From: Owenia fusiformis
Taxonomy: Eukaryota > Annelida > Polychaeta > Sabellida > Oweniidae
NCBI GenBank assembly: GCA_903813345.2
Contig: CAIIXF020000001.1
Coordinates: 21,719,915-21,783,914, forward strand
Length of the DNA stretch: 64,000 nt
Direction of reading: 5' to 3'
Shown here piece after piece: positions 23,479-38,400 of the stretch (within the stretch, counting starts at the first letter, position 1; each line of letters starts with the position of its first letter). Below the pieces are notes generated by a model. It did not search any database. It saw only the letters and a list, made by a program, of their open reading frames with translations, and had not been told where the DNA came from. A program made the translations under genes and the position numbers.

Positions 23479-26400
23479 ATGCCTGGTCACCAAGCTGATA
23501 ATCCTCGAGGTTACATTCGCTCCCAGACTCTTCCAATACCATCTGACAAAGGAATAAAAATCCAAGCAAGGACTTCTCATTTTTACAACCCAACTCTTCC
23601 AAAGAGGGAGGAGATACGTAAGAAAAATTATGACAGGCGTTATGCCCAAAGGACAGAGCAAGGGTTCAATTCTGCAAACTACAAGCCCTACCAGGGTATA
23701 GGGGATCCGTTCTTTCTTAGTGAACGCAAGCTCATCTTAAGTGCCTTAGGACAATGGTCTGATGAGGTAAGTTATTAATCATATGACCCATTCTGATTGT
23801 CTCCTGAAGGAGATACTTCCAATGCTTGTAAAACTACCCTTTTAAAATGGTTATTTAGAAGTTCTATGGATTCTGAATGAATCTTGTTTGGGAGGGGTTT
23901 AAAAGGCCATTTTAGAACTTTGAGTGCAATTAGTGAAACTGTTCAGTGAATTTACCTGGATTTTCAAGACTCAAGGCTAAATAAATGTAATGATGACTAG
24001 CAACAAGTTTAGAATAGGAATACATACATGTATGTTCACATCTTGTACAAGTTGATTATAATATGGTTTATGTAATCATGGACACTGAGGCCTAAAATAT
24101 ACACTGTACTTTCATATCTTGTTTTGTGTTTTATTAATGTTGACCTTCGTGCTTTCCCATTGTATTTTATTTTGTGAGACTTTTTAATTAGTGGCGGAAA
24201 TTACAATTCTACTTGTTGGTTGCCAAGTAGCTATTTGTCTGAATGTCATATTTTATGTCTCTCGCTTGAAAACTGAAGTTCACATTTGTTTGATGTAAAA
24301 GCTCTGTATTGATTTGCTGTTAATGCCAGATTTATCCATTTCTAACACGCCAACAAATATTGAAAACCATATGTGGAGTAAACAGGGTAATTTAGTAAGA
24401 TTAAATGCACTTCGGTCTATTAATCAATATATTTTTCTTTGAAAGGTTTAAATAGTGCAAGATATTTTTAGATATTTTGATTTAATAAACGTGAAGAATG
24501 GCACGTAACTTACTTCTATTGTTGAAAAAGAACTATATTTTTTTTATGATTTTTTGTTCATATCAAAAGAAAATATCTTTATATAAATATCCTCTTGGCT
24601 TATTTATAGAGAATTTTTAAGAGCCTTTGTTGATCTCAAAGGAACATATTTTTATTTTTATTTATTGCCTGTATCCCTGATGTCATTTTGTATTTGATTA
24701 TCCCCCACGTTGGCTAACAATTCGATATACAAAAAGAAAATTTTCTTATGTTCTTATATGAAGGTTAAGGTTTGTCTTTTTTCTGAAAAAACACCCTGAT
24801 AGCTCTTGGTGTTTAATGATTATCTCATTTTATTAGATCTTAAATCTTAAAGGTCAATGAGAGTTTTTAGTTCTGAAGTAAGCTATTGATCAATTCATTG
24901 TATGTTAAGTATGCTACCAGCTTAAAGGGAGTAAAAGGGATAAAGATGAGTTGAGAGTTTCAATTATCACATTTTATCACAATAATGTTTGCTTCATCGA
25001 TCCAGGTCAAGTCTATTTTATAAAAAATCTAACAATTCTGACTTTTACTTTGAATAATCCTTTAATTGTCAATTAGAATTATGAGGGAAACATCGGGATG
25101 AATTTTTTTTTTAAATATCGCTTTCAACATTTTAGACTCCGTCTCTATCTCTTATAATTCCTTTAACAAGTACAATTGCTGCATGGCAGTATTAAGCTTG
25201 TTATCATTAACTGCTCTGAATGGCTCTTAGAGAAAATAATTATAAATTATTAATGAAAGGACTATAAATCAAATACTGAATTATTGATATTATATGTGTA
25301 TATGGGTATAATCCAGCCAACCAGCGGTGATGGATATATACAATCTAAGAATTTATGTGAACTCGATTATTTATGTAGATGGATTCTTGGTGAATTTGTA
25401 AAATTTTTGGATTGCAAGTTACATTGTAAATCAAACAATTTATCTATCTCTTTTCTTGTTGGGTTTCCTTAAAGTTTTTAGTCACCCTTCCCTTTTGGCA
25501 TTTGTGCTTATATATTCTTGAAAGGGACTCGTTATTGAATAAAATGTATCCTAGGATTGTATACTACTACTAGTATATTCATCATTAAAGAAACCATTCG
25601 CTTCAAGTGTCCTCATAGTTTCAGATGTAAGTTTGTTACTACCTTGAAACTCCTCCATGCTTTTTTTTACTATTATTTTTATATTTTTCTCTGTTATACT
25701 TTTTCTTAATTAATATAGAGAGCATTAGCTAAAAATAGTACATGTTTAGTGCTTGGCTGCAGTAGCTGAAGTGATTAGATGATCTAGACATAATTAAAAG
25801 TTCATGACCTTTGCATGAACTGCAGAACCAGATGGCAACCTCTATAATTTAAATCTATTTCAAATGAAATTAAATATAAAGATTAATCCCACAATGCACC
25901 ATTAATGAATCCTTTTGGGATATTTATCTGTGCTCATTTTTGTTTTGGATCATAGAGATTCATAGCCACAGGTAATTCTTTGTATATTATATAGATTGGA
26001 TCACTGTCATTTCCTCTAAAATTCTCATAAAAGATAGTAAAAGCTAAAACACAAGTACTCGATATATTCTCAATAAGGCAAGCCAAACATTTCATCAAGT
26101 GAAACAGATATACATTATACATTTGTTTATAACAGATTAAATATATGTTTATAGGAAGATGAGGAGTATAGTACTAGTTCAGAAGATGACAATACAAATG
26201 AGGAAGACCCACTTGCCAGTGACAATAATCCAAATCTGGTAAGTAAGATACAGTAAAACTTATATTTCAGAACACCTCTCTAATAGAAACATCTCTCAAT
26301 ATGAACACATTTTCTTGATCCCAAGTTTGTTATCTCCAATTTACTCAACATTTAAAAAACCTTAAAATGTGAACACCTGCTAATCCAAACTCTTTTGGGC

Positions 26401-29400
26401 AGTCCCAGTTGCGTTCTGGTAGGTTTATAAACCTACTCAGTGCTAAGAGAAAAGAAACAGGACCCAGTTGGTACCTCTTTAACTGGACAATGATGATGTG
26501 TTGCAGATTTTATCTCTAGAAACCTCGTTTTCATCTGACTGTATTTCCAAATTGCAACCCAGTGTTGGAGATGCAACAATATATTTTTAAATGATTGTCA
26601 AGATCAAGAAAAGTCAGAGAAAACCGTAATCGGGAAATTTCAGAATTTCCTCAAAATGGTTAAAATAGTCGGGAAATTTTAGAAATTCCAAAAACTACTA
26701 TAAGGTTATTACAATATTATTGACCTTCATTGCCAATACTTTAATAGAAATACAGCTCTTTAATATGAATACAACCATGAAACACAATAGCTCTGATCTA
26801 CTGGTCAAATATCAATATTTTCTATTTGCAGACCTGGAGAACACATTGGATGTGAATTCATTATTATTCATCTGCATTTACCTCTTAATCTATAACGAGT
26901 TCTTTAGTTTGAAAAGACGGAACAAGTTTGTCAATAAGAAACCTCTGTTGCTAGCTTTTAGCTCATAATGGTGCCTTAGTTTCTAATGAATGATATAAAT
27001 ATATCTATTAATAATGTTGAAATGTCTATAATTGATTTTGGTTCGTAGCACTCATATTTTACTTGAAAATATTAACGAAATTAGAGACTTGTGAAATGAT
27101 GATGTTTTCCTTAAATAAGAGATATTAATGTATAAATTTTTGTGAAGATCAAGCAATGTCCATATTCCATCAACATTTAGTATGTGAAACCTGTTAAGTG
27201 AAACACTTCTAGAAGCGGAACACCTCTGTTACTAGAACAACACTGAACCTGTATAAATGGAACATTTTTTAGAAGTACCAAATATGTTCCACTTAGACAG
27301 GTTTTACTGTATATACTGTCTTTGAAAAGTTAATGTTCTATTCCAAAATGACATAAGCATCATGAGCGTCATTTAGGCCTGATGGGCCCAGTTTAGATCC
27401 AGATCCTTCTTAATACTGGTAAAGGTTGAGGATTCTGCAGAAAAGTAAATTATCTGTACATGTATCTGGTTTTGTGCAGACATTTTGCGGTTTCTTACTT
27501 ATGTGGTCATATAGCCAGTTGTACACATTGGTATTTTGGATTCTAGCAAATCCCCTAATGGTATCATCTTGAAATCCAATTTTTCAAACAATTCATGTTT
27601 AAACCAGTGGTTCATGAACCCAAATAAATAGTTTACTCAAATCTTATTTAGGACTGCGGGTGGGCTTAGGTAAGACTGGGACAAGTATAGGAACTCTTTG
27701 TACTGCCCACCAGTGTGTAAGACTGTGTTTAAAATTATTTGAACCAGACCTACCTTTAAACATGGAATTAGACTTTATTGATTAGATAAAATGTTCCGAT
27801 CTCACAAGCAGTTCAATAGAACCATATGGGGTATTCATTGAGTGATTTCAATAGAGTTTTACCCTTATATTGTGAGACTGCTCAGCTATGATATGCTCTG
27901 ATATAAAGTCTTGAATTATTTTATTTTAGGCTTGTTCAAGATTGAATCATTGTGTTTAATAAACCAATCTATTTCAAAAATAGCCATTGGGTTGTTCAAA
28001 AAGTTTTGAATGAAAGCCTCTCAAAAGATATTTTTAGTTGTTTTCTTTTTCAAAAGTGATATTGATCACTGTGTCATCCTCTTTGTCACCATATCAACCA
28101 TTAAGTGTTAATTAAGAAAAGAGTATACATGTACATGAAACCAATAGCAGTAGAAGTGAATTAGGTGGGGGCAACTACCCGACAACAAGAACAAGATTGG
28201 TTCATTATTTTAATAGCTAGAAATATTTCTGTCAAACATTTTGAATGACCCTGATATTAAATGTCCTTTGGGAAAAATAAGAAAGCAAATGCAAAAGCAT
28301 TTGAAATATTATATGGATGGACGTTTTGAGTAAAACAAAGATAATCTGAAAATTGAAAAAACGACATATTTGATGTTCACAAAAACAAATGTATAGATGT
28401 ATATAGCCATTATACATATAATATATATACAGTAAAACCTGTCTTTGTGAACACCTATGTCTAGTGAATACACAATAATTGAAAGTGAAAGAAGGAAAAG
28501 AAGAATAAGAAAAATAGAGAAAAAATATTTTATACTTCATTGTTTTCAGTACATCTACCTCTGCATTAAATACATGACAAAAACATTTAGAAACATATCT
28601 CCACACCATTGATTTATTTTAATGAACTCAATACCTCTAACATGTTACCTCATAGACTTTTATTCAGCTGTCATCAGATTATTTCTTATCAGATTATCTA
28701 CTGAACATTTTCTTTAAAATATAATGTTCTAAATAAATATTGTTTGTAAGGAATGAAAACAAAATTCAAATTAATGAAAATCTAAGAGTAGGTCAACAAG
28801 ATGGTGTTTGAAGGTTACACAATATCCTATTAATTTAATATTTTAATTCAATATTTTGCTTCAAATTAGGTACAACTTTAAATGGGTCTTATTGAAATGT
28901 CAAGAATTGTTAATATAAACCAGGGTTGAAATTGTTGTATGGATCAAGTTTGAGTATTGCTTTAAGGATTTATGCTTATGTTATGCTAAAGCTAAGATAT
29001 CAATCAATTGATAGAATTGTTATAAATTGAACTTCAAGTTATTATGTTTTAAACATATTTGGTTTCATGTGATTCCCAAAATATTTATAACATGAAATCT
29101 GTCATATTTCTCCAAAATCCAGTTCTTATAAAAAATATATTTTTATTATCTCACGGTGCAGGTAGATGACACAAATTATATACCTCCAATTGACAGTCAT
29201 ATTGTAGTATTTTAAATGAGGCGCTACAAAAAAATTATTTATAATTGTAATAAATTATTATGTCACCACCAAAAGTGGTGACATATTGTTATGGTCTCCG
29301 TTTTTTTTATGTCACCACCAAAAGTGGTGACATATTGTTATGGTCTCCGTTTTTTTTTATGTCACCACCAAAAGTGGTGACATATTGTTATGGTCTCCGT

Positions 29401-32400
29401 TTTTTTGCGACGGCGGTTGGTGGTTGGTGGTTGGAGGTTGGCGTCCGGCGTCTGTAACAATTTCTTACAACTTCCTATAACTTAACAAATACTGTTTAGA
29501 CTGACTTCAATTTTTTTCTAAATCATCTACATGTTCTCAGAAGTTCAAATCTGACTTTAGATTTGACATTTGACCTTCAATGACCTTCTCAAGGTCAAAA
29601 AGGTCTTTTTTCAACTTGCTTCACATTGACTAAATTTTTTTTCAAAATCATCTACATGTTCTCAGAAATTCAAATCTGACTTTAGATTTGACTTTAGATT
29701 TGACATTTGACCTTCAAATCTGACTTTAGATTTGACATTTGACCTTCAATGACCTTCTCAAGGTCAAAAAAGGTCTGTTTTCAACTTGCTTCAAATTGAC
29801 TAAATTTTTTTTTTAAAATCATCTACGTGTTCTCAGAAATTCAAATCTGACTTAAGATTTGACATTTGACCTCCAATGACCTTCTCAAGGTCAAAAAGGT
29901 ATTTTTTCAACTTGCTTCACATTGACTAAATTTTTTTTCAAAATCATCTACATGTTCTCAGAAATTCAAATTTGACTTTAGATTTGACTTTAGATTTGAC
30001 ATTTGACCTTCAAATCTGACTTTAGATTTGACATTTGACCTTCAATGACCTTCTCAAGGTCAAAAAAGGTCAAAAAGGTCTGTTTTCAACTTGCTTCAAA
30101 TTGACTAAATTTTTTTTTCAAAATCATCTACGTGTTCTCAGAAATTCAAATCTGACTTAAGATTTGACATTTGACCTTCAATGACCTTCTCAAGGTCAAA
30201 AAAAAGGTCTGTTTTCAACTTGCTTCAGATTGACTACATTTTTTTTCAAAATCATCTATGTGTTCTCAGAAATTCAAATCTGACTTTAGATTTGACTTAA
30301 GATTTGACATTTGACCTTCAATGACCTTCTCAAAGTCAAAAAAGGTCAAAAAGGTCTTTTTTCAACTTGCTTCAAATTGACTAAATTTTTTTCAAAATCA
30401 TCTACATGTTCTCAGAAATTCAAATCTGACTTTAGATTTGACATTTGACCTTCAATGACCTTCTCAATGTCAAAAAAGGTCAAAAAGGTATTTTTTCATC
30501 TTGCTTCAAATTGACTCAATTTTTTTTTCAAAATCATCTACATGTTCTCAGAAATTCAAATATGACTTTAGATTTGACATTTGACCTTCAATGACCTTCT
30601 CAAGGTCAAAAGGTCAAAAAGGTCTTTTTTCAACTTGCTTCAAATTGACTAATTTTTTTTTTCAAAATCATCTACATGTTCTCAGAAATTCAAATCTGAC
30701 TTTAGATTTGACATTTGACCTTTAATGACCTTCTCAAGGTCAAAAAAGGTCAAAAAGGTCTGTTTTCAACTTGCTTCAAATTGACCAAATTTTTTTTTCA
30801 AAATCATCTACATCTTTTCAGAAGTTCAAATTTGACTTTACAAGTTCTCAGAAGTTCAAATTTGACTTTACAAGTTCTCAGAAGTTCAAATCTGACTTAA
30901 GATTTTTTTAACTTGCTTCAGATTGAACAATTTCTTTTTTCAAAATCATCTACAAGATCCCAGAAGCTCAAATCTTCAAAAACCTTCTTAAGGTCAAAAG
31001 GTATTTCCCAACTTGCTTTAAATTGACCAAATTGTTTTAGGTGGTGACATTTTGTCATGTTAATGCCTTGTTATTAATTTGTAGGCTACAGCTAAGTTTC
31101 TTCTGCGTCGCACCAAGAAGAAGCTCAATACACTTCCAAAGGAAATGGCTCATGGCAGGTAATACATGCATATTTCGTAAAAATAGGTCTGAAATTGAAA
31201 GAGACCATTCTTTGTAAAAGTCACAGTAATAGATCCATATAGCTTCAGAAAGTCTTGCAATTCAAATGATCCCAGCTTTATTTTAATTTCTATTTTTGTT
31301 CTACATTTTGTCCCTAATTGCATTTGTCTTGTATGTACTAATTACATTTGTATTAATTATTCATGAAATATAAATCGATTTGAAAAAAAATGTTTTGTTA
31401 TAGCTGGAGCAAGGAATACAGAAAAGATATTGTTATTGATATATTAAAACTGATTTTTTTGCAGGAGCATGATGAAAAATGTGCGACTGGGACATGGTCT
31501 GTTCTACATGATCAACAAAGAGAGACATGACAAGGTAGAATATCATTATTTAGGAGCCCTTTGTTATTTTTTATGACCCATTGGGTAGCATTATTTATAA
31601 GCTTTATTTTACTAAAAAAGATTATCTATTTGTGATCACTGATTAGTATCATTATTTGTGAGTCCTTTGGTAGCATTCGTGACCCAGGGGTTCAGATCTT
31701 AATAAAAAGAACTCTGAATATAAGAGATAAGGCTCAGTATATTAATTATATTAATTATTATTTTTCTACAAGATATAATGAAGATCATTGAGAGTGAATT
31801 ACATTTATACCAATGCAGCTAAAACTTGTTGAATGAAATGGAGTCATAATTGAAGATTCTTCTTGGCATTACTTCAAACTTACCTTGTCACATTCTTTTG
31901 ATGATTAAACTCTAACTTTCATAAACATGAATTTAAAGATATATAATAGTCATATTCAAAAAAACTCTACATTCAAATTATTTGAACTCTATGGCATATC
32001 AGGTTAAATTAATGCCAAATATGGAGGTCAATGTTCTCTTGGTCTTTAAGGTCATAGCTGACTTATATGATAATGAAAATGTGAGTTTTTGTTTTGAAAA
32101 TGTGAGTTTTTGTTTTGTTTTATTACTAAAATTTATAATCAATAGATTAGGCACTAAGTTCAGAACATACCATGAAAACAGGAGAGGGGGACTTTGAGTT
32201 TTCAATCTCAAAACAATTGAACAGATTATTTTGTCTTACAATATTCAAAACATGTGCTAATTTAATCCTATAAGCACAGAGTGTTGTCTATACACAAATG
32301 TACATATATTGTGTGTATTCTAGGAGCAGGTAAACATTACAGATTAGAATCCTCCTTATCTGAATGCAACCTTTTATCAAATTATTGGCTTGAGTTGGCC

Positions 32401-35400
32401 ATTCAGACCTTAGAACTTAACTGACACTGAATTGCATCCTAAAATTTCAAAATTGCAATGTTTTGCAGACAGAGATTAACTAATATTAAGAATCTTTTCA
32501 CAGGAATTTCTTTATTAAATGGAGTTTGAGTGTCATGGTTTCCCTTGCAATCTTGATTATATTTGTTAAAAAACAATTTTGATATCTGATCAAGTATTGA
32601 TAAATGAAGGTCAACAGAATGTCAAATCTAACATTGAGGTCAGATATGAAATCCCTGCTTCCTTCTGTTGATTGTTTTTAAAACATTTGCTCAGTATGAA
32701 GCAAGTTGAAAACTGATTTTTCAATTTCTTATATGTCAAAATCTGGACATCTTAGAACAGAATTAACTTTAATTGCTATAGGCCTACAACTAAAACAGCA
32801 TAGGGAATTGTAAGTGACCTATACATTATGCTGGAAATATTTCAAATGTTCTCAGTGATAATTAGGAACTTTCTCTAGTTTTATCGTAATACTTTTATAG
32901 ATTATTGCAATAGAGAAAGAACGTAGGCGCTTAGATGATATCGCCAGAGCATCGTGGCAGGCTCCACGTTACGACTCATCTAGTGATGAAACAGATGAAG
33001 ACTTGGCTGAGAGTGTGGATTTACGCAGGTAGATATAAAATGCTATGTGATACAAATGTTCATCGAATTAACTTATTGTTATTTTATACAAGATGAAGAT
33101 ATAGTAAAATTGTAAGTTTATTTTGAATTATTTTCACATATTTTGTTTGAGATTTTATTCAAATCAAAAAAAAGATATATCTGATTGAAAATGTTAGTAA
33201 CAGCTTGATGTAGTCTGATAAAAAAATTATAACGAATAACTGAAATAAAATTGAATTGAAATGAAAAACATTTATTTGTTTTGCAATCATCATTGGCTGA
33301 TTGATGTTGTTAGACCAATGTCTTTACAATGAATAGAAATAACAGTTGTATATTGTATATTATTGTGTGAATTGTAAGAACGACAAGAGATTTTTTCTGT
33401 TGAGGTAAACATTTTTCATTTCATTTTTAGTTTCTTCAAAACAGAAGTCAGGTGCAGAAAAGATATTCCTACATGTCTTCATAATTATGTTCTTTTACTG
33501 TTTAGATGATTCTTATAGATAGAAACCCCATATATAAGAGTTTAGACATTGTATGAACCAAATTCAAATTTTGAACTCTATTGACAAAATGTATTTATTA
33601 AATTATGAGATTTAATCAAATATTCACAAATATCACATATAAGGTATTTCACAATTTATGTACCATTTGTGATGCTTGTGAAAATACATAACATGTTTTA
33701 GAGTGATAACAAAGGCCCCTCATTATCTACTGTGTAAATCAACCAATAGAATGCTATGTTATACTATCTATTCAATCTCTAGTATATAGGTCAACTTCCC
33801 ACTTGATTTGATTTTACAGGAATTTTTTTCATATATGAATTTACTTTAGTCTTATTTGTTTATGGTTTCCCTAATTCTGCAGCAGATTCTCTCCTTCATA
33901 AAATAGTTGAGTAGGCTAGCTATTATTTAACATTGCTATTTATGACTTAGTTTATAAAAGGTTTCTCAAATGATTTGATGCCATGTAGTTTTGCCCTTTC
34001 ACTTCATTTCCTCATCTCATTTTACATTAGATTGATTTCTCTAAAAATAAAAATTCTTGGGCAAAGCTGAATGTTGCATGATAACACCATCTTGATTTAT
34101 AGGGTCATGGTCGATTTTGATTTTGGGCTTTAAAAAATGAGATCAGGATTCTTTGTCACTTCCATGACCCTATAAATGGCAGTCTTGCATAAAATCCCAG
34201 ATACATCCCCTGAGTAATCTCCCCACAATAATATGTTGGAGAATTAAGACTACAAAGGGAAAAACCTGAGACTTGATGCAAGACTACCATTTGTACTTAT
34301 AATCATGATTTGTCTTAATCTGCATGGTGAATGGTGTCTTCCTGATCTATTTCTAGTTATATGGTGACTCCGTTCGATGATCGAACACTAGACTCTCCCT
34401 CTCCTCCCCCTTATAGTAACCACAGCCCTGATAAACACAGTAGGGTTAATTTCTCTGGGTACGTAAGATCTAAGGCTTTATAGATGTGAATCTGGTATTT
34501 AATTATTAAAGAGCCACCTACTGATCCCTGAATTAGATCCAATATTGAAGGTTAATTAAAATCAGCATGTGGCTCTTTTATAGTAGTTACACTTATACTG
34601 AACAGTAAAACTTGTTGCACAAATGAACAAGCACACAAGTATCATCACATTCTTGTGATGACAATATATGTGTCCACTGAGACAGGTTTTACTGTACATG
34701 TATTTGTATATATAGTGCAAGTCTGTCTTATTCGTGTAGTCTAGATGATTTAGTGTTAAATTGATCTTTAAGTTGATGAGGGACTAGAAGAAGTCCATAA
34801 TGAGACTCAATTGTACCGATGATGTCATAATCCAGCATCTCATCAAACACAGTATATGTGCATAAATTACCTATTTGGGATTAGTTCTAAACACAGACTT
34901 GCACAACATTATATTATATGCATGCCAAACATTTCATAAGAAAAATAAATGTCATAAAATGTCATGTATCTAATTTGTAACAAAACAATTATTTTAACTA
35001 TGTCAGAATTAAAACTATTGTAACTCACTATAATACTAGATTAGCAGTGAAAGTAATACCTTAACCTTAACAAAATTTTTTATTTGGAATGTGGGGTTTA
35101 ATACAATGCCTTATAAGAAATTTAGTGTTTAACACTATGCCTTATTAGGAAAATGTGGGGGCTAAAACAATTCCTTATTAGGAATGTTAGGTTAACACAA
35201 TACCTTTGTGCACTAAAAATTATAAAAATCAATATATAATCTTTTTCCTCAATGCATCATTTAGACTTGATGGTCCGTCGCGTGGTGTGAGTGCTGCAGT
35301 TAGTGGAAGATCAGGACATAGTAGTAAGAAGAAGAAGCAATTGAACCCATCAAGGCCATATACCCCACAACACAACCTTATAGGCACTGAAACTGAGGAA

Positions 35401-38400
35401 TCACCTGCTAAGTGAGTAATGAGAATTTATTGCAAATATGCTATGTTTTCTGCTTGAGTTGAAAAAATGTATATAATCAATTGAAAAATCTTTAAATCAT
35501 TATTGTATGGATTTCTAGTTTGAGCCAGAGTTTGTGATGTCATGCCATTTGCACGCACTTCAGCATGTAAATATACAATGAAAACACAAGCCACATGGTT
35601 GAATATACTGTCTTGTATTGTACATTACATAAATCAGTCTTAAGTTAATTAATGAACGATAAAAACTAATTGTAAATTAAACTTTTCTTTGTTTATCAAG
35701 ACATTTTACAATATTATTAATACATTTTACCTAGTGTGCCAAAATACAGTATGGGCCAAAAGCATTGTACATTATATTGTTCAAGTAATAATCTGTGTGC
35801 CATTTGTATGCTTTAGGGAACCTCTGTTCAGACAGTTGTGTATACTGAATTGGCTACTGGAGGCTATGCAGACAGAGCCACCTATTGCCATGGGGCCAAT
35901 CTCCAGGAGCTGGAATCTAAAGTAAAGCATATATTCCTTTAATCAAATGAAAAAGCTTCATAGCATTAATTCTTATATTCATACACTCAAAAGCGTACTG
36001 TAGATGAATATACAGAAGACTGAATCTACATACTAACTAAATTTCCCGATCATAGACAGTTTTACCAAAAACAAAACAAAATAATTTTATTTTTCAAACA
36101 AGTCAGAGACCACTTTGAAATTATGCACTTTTATTGTTTTAATGACATAATTTTATTCAACAACAATAATTGATTCTAGGGAGATTGGTGGCACTAAAAC
36201 TACAGTAAAAAGGCTTCAAAAAGAAAAGTCCAATGAAACCAAATGGGAGGCATGGGTCAATAATCAAAGCATTGGAAAGGTATGTCTTTGTATTTTTTTC
36301 TCATTGTTTAGAAAACTGTAATGCAAAGGACAGTAATGGTTTAGATAATAGTAGTTATTTAGGTTAAGTTTTACAGATTGGTAGGCCTATACTAAACAGC
36401 TAATGCATTTTGCACTTATTTATGCACTTTTTTATGCATTGCATTTGTTTTGTTCACAATGCTTGTGACACTAGGATGTATGTTTGCTTTTTGTTGCATT
36501 TTTGAAAGAAAGGTGTCGTTTTTTGAGTGCAAATATTTTGGAAATGTTTTTATTTTAGGATGAAGCACCAGCACGTTTGTCCAAAGCAAAGAAAAAGGTT
36601 TTCTGCATGTTTTTTGTTATAGCATGTTTTTACATTTGTTTCATAAACCATTTTTATTTCATCTAACATGTTTAAAATAAGTATATGTGTTCCCATAATA
36701 TACCAATTTATGTAAAATAACAGCCGTCTTACCCATATTTCATTTTTTCGTCCATCATATACATGTATGTTTTCCCTTTTCTGTTACACTCATTGATTTC
36801 AAAGTAAAGTAGAAATAAGTCAATTTTGGATTTTAATGTGGCGTTTTAGATTTTCGACTTTGCTAATGATACAACTACATTTTAGTGTGAAAAGATCGTC
36901 ATCCTCATTGCTTCTATTAGAAATGTAAAGTTTAATATTTTATCCAGAGCATGCAAAACCTCCCAATTAAATTGTGTCAGCTATTGCAATTCCATACAAA
37001 CACACATTAAGGCTGATGATATGCATATCAATATCATTGAATCCATTAATTCCTTAAGATATAAAAGAATTAAAATTACTATTTGAATACTGGATAGGAT
37101 ATTTGATATAAACATAACGTGAAATGTTAATATGTGACTGTATTTTTGCAAAAGTTGACACTTTTTGAAGCTTTTTCCCCCAAATAGGTGTTATTTCTTT
37201 TTGGATGATAATTTCTATGTTACTTGAATTGTGTATTTCCTGTATCAACCCCCACTTTTGCATGAGTGTGCACAAGTAAGCTTGTTTCATTGTGTTAACA
37301 TATTTACTTATACAACCACGAGTACATGTACTCACTGTTTTAATATACCAGCGCACATATTAATGTTTGATTTTGATTAAGTCACATCTTAAAACCATAA
37401 ATAACAGAAAATCAAAGAAATAAGTCATTTTTAAGATAGCTTTCTATATATACTGCTCCTTTGACCACTTGATGCTCTTCATAACACTGTCTAGATACAA
37501 TATACAGGCTACTCCATTCTGAGGTAGATCAATATGTCTATATATGTAAAACAGTGTTCAGTTTTTATTCAATTGTAGTGAGGATATTGCCCGTAGTTAA
37601 TACATATTATATATTTTCAATTCAATTCAATTTATTTATTTCATAATATTTATTTCATAATATTTCTATACAAAAACCCAATCAGAAGTTTCAATTTTGA
37701 GTGACAGTGAATACTAATTCTCAAACCTCAGAACATATTTTCATAATATATAAGTTAATGACTAAATACCTTGCTTGTTGTATGGTAGAAAGCAGAGGCT
37801 GCCAGGATGATGTTAAATAGTCTCGTGGCAGGGGTGAGGTCTTCCACTACTGCAGCTCTTGTAAGTCATCCACTTGGGGTTCATCACTGCAGTGTGCCAA
37901 TCCTGCACCAGTGTCACCATGTAACGGTTGTCTTGGGTTGAATATGCCTCTCACATGTTTTGAATGTGTTTATATGTCACATATACCTATAACACTGGTG
38001 TCGCAATTGTTTGGTTTTGAATATGTCTGGCACAGTTGTATTGAGTGGGTGTATACATCACACATACCTTAATCACAGGTGTCACATTTTGATGTGTTAC
38101 AGTTGTCATGAATTTGTCTATCTGTCTCTCTACATCCTCCTAAGCAGGTGTCCAGAAGCCGTACCTCCTTCTTCCCCCTGCTATAACCAATTTGGAACCG
38201 CCCGATTTAACTGAATCACGTGATCTAATTATGCGCAATGACTTACACATGATTTCTGTCGCAGTGTTGCGACAGCCAATCAGATTACGAGTTCTTAATC
38301 GGGGAAATGGTAACTGCTTATCGCAGGGGGTAAAAAGAAAGACTATATTCTGGATTTAGAAGCCCTGTGATCGGAGGATGGTCTCTCTAATTCCACAGTT

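Larger units (their letters stand above)
26239..31084 (+). other. CCDC60: CCDC60 intron 2, repeat-bearing
   Basis: This intron of about 4.8 kb contains a CAGTAAAAC end near 26250, an inverted-repeat element at 27181-27312, a single CAGTAAAACCTGT end near 28431 and the second composite repeat (29259-31072), which finishes 12 bp before exon 3. Confidence 0.7.
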
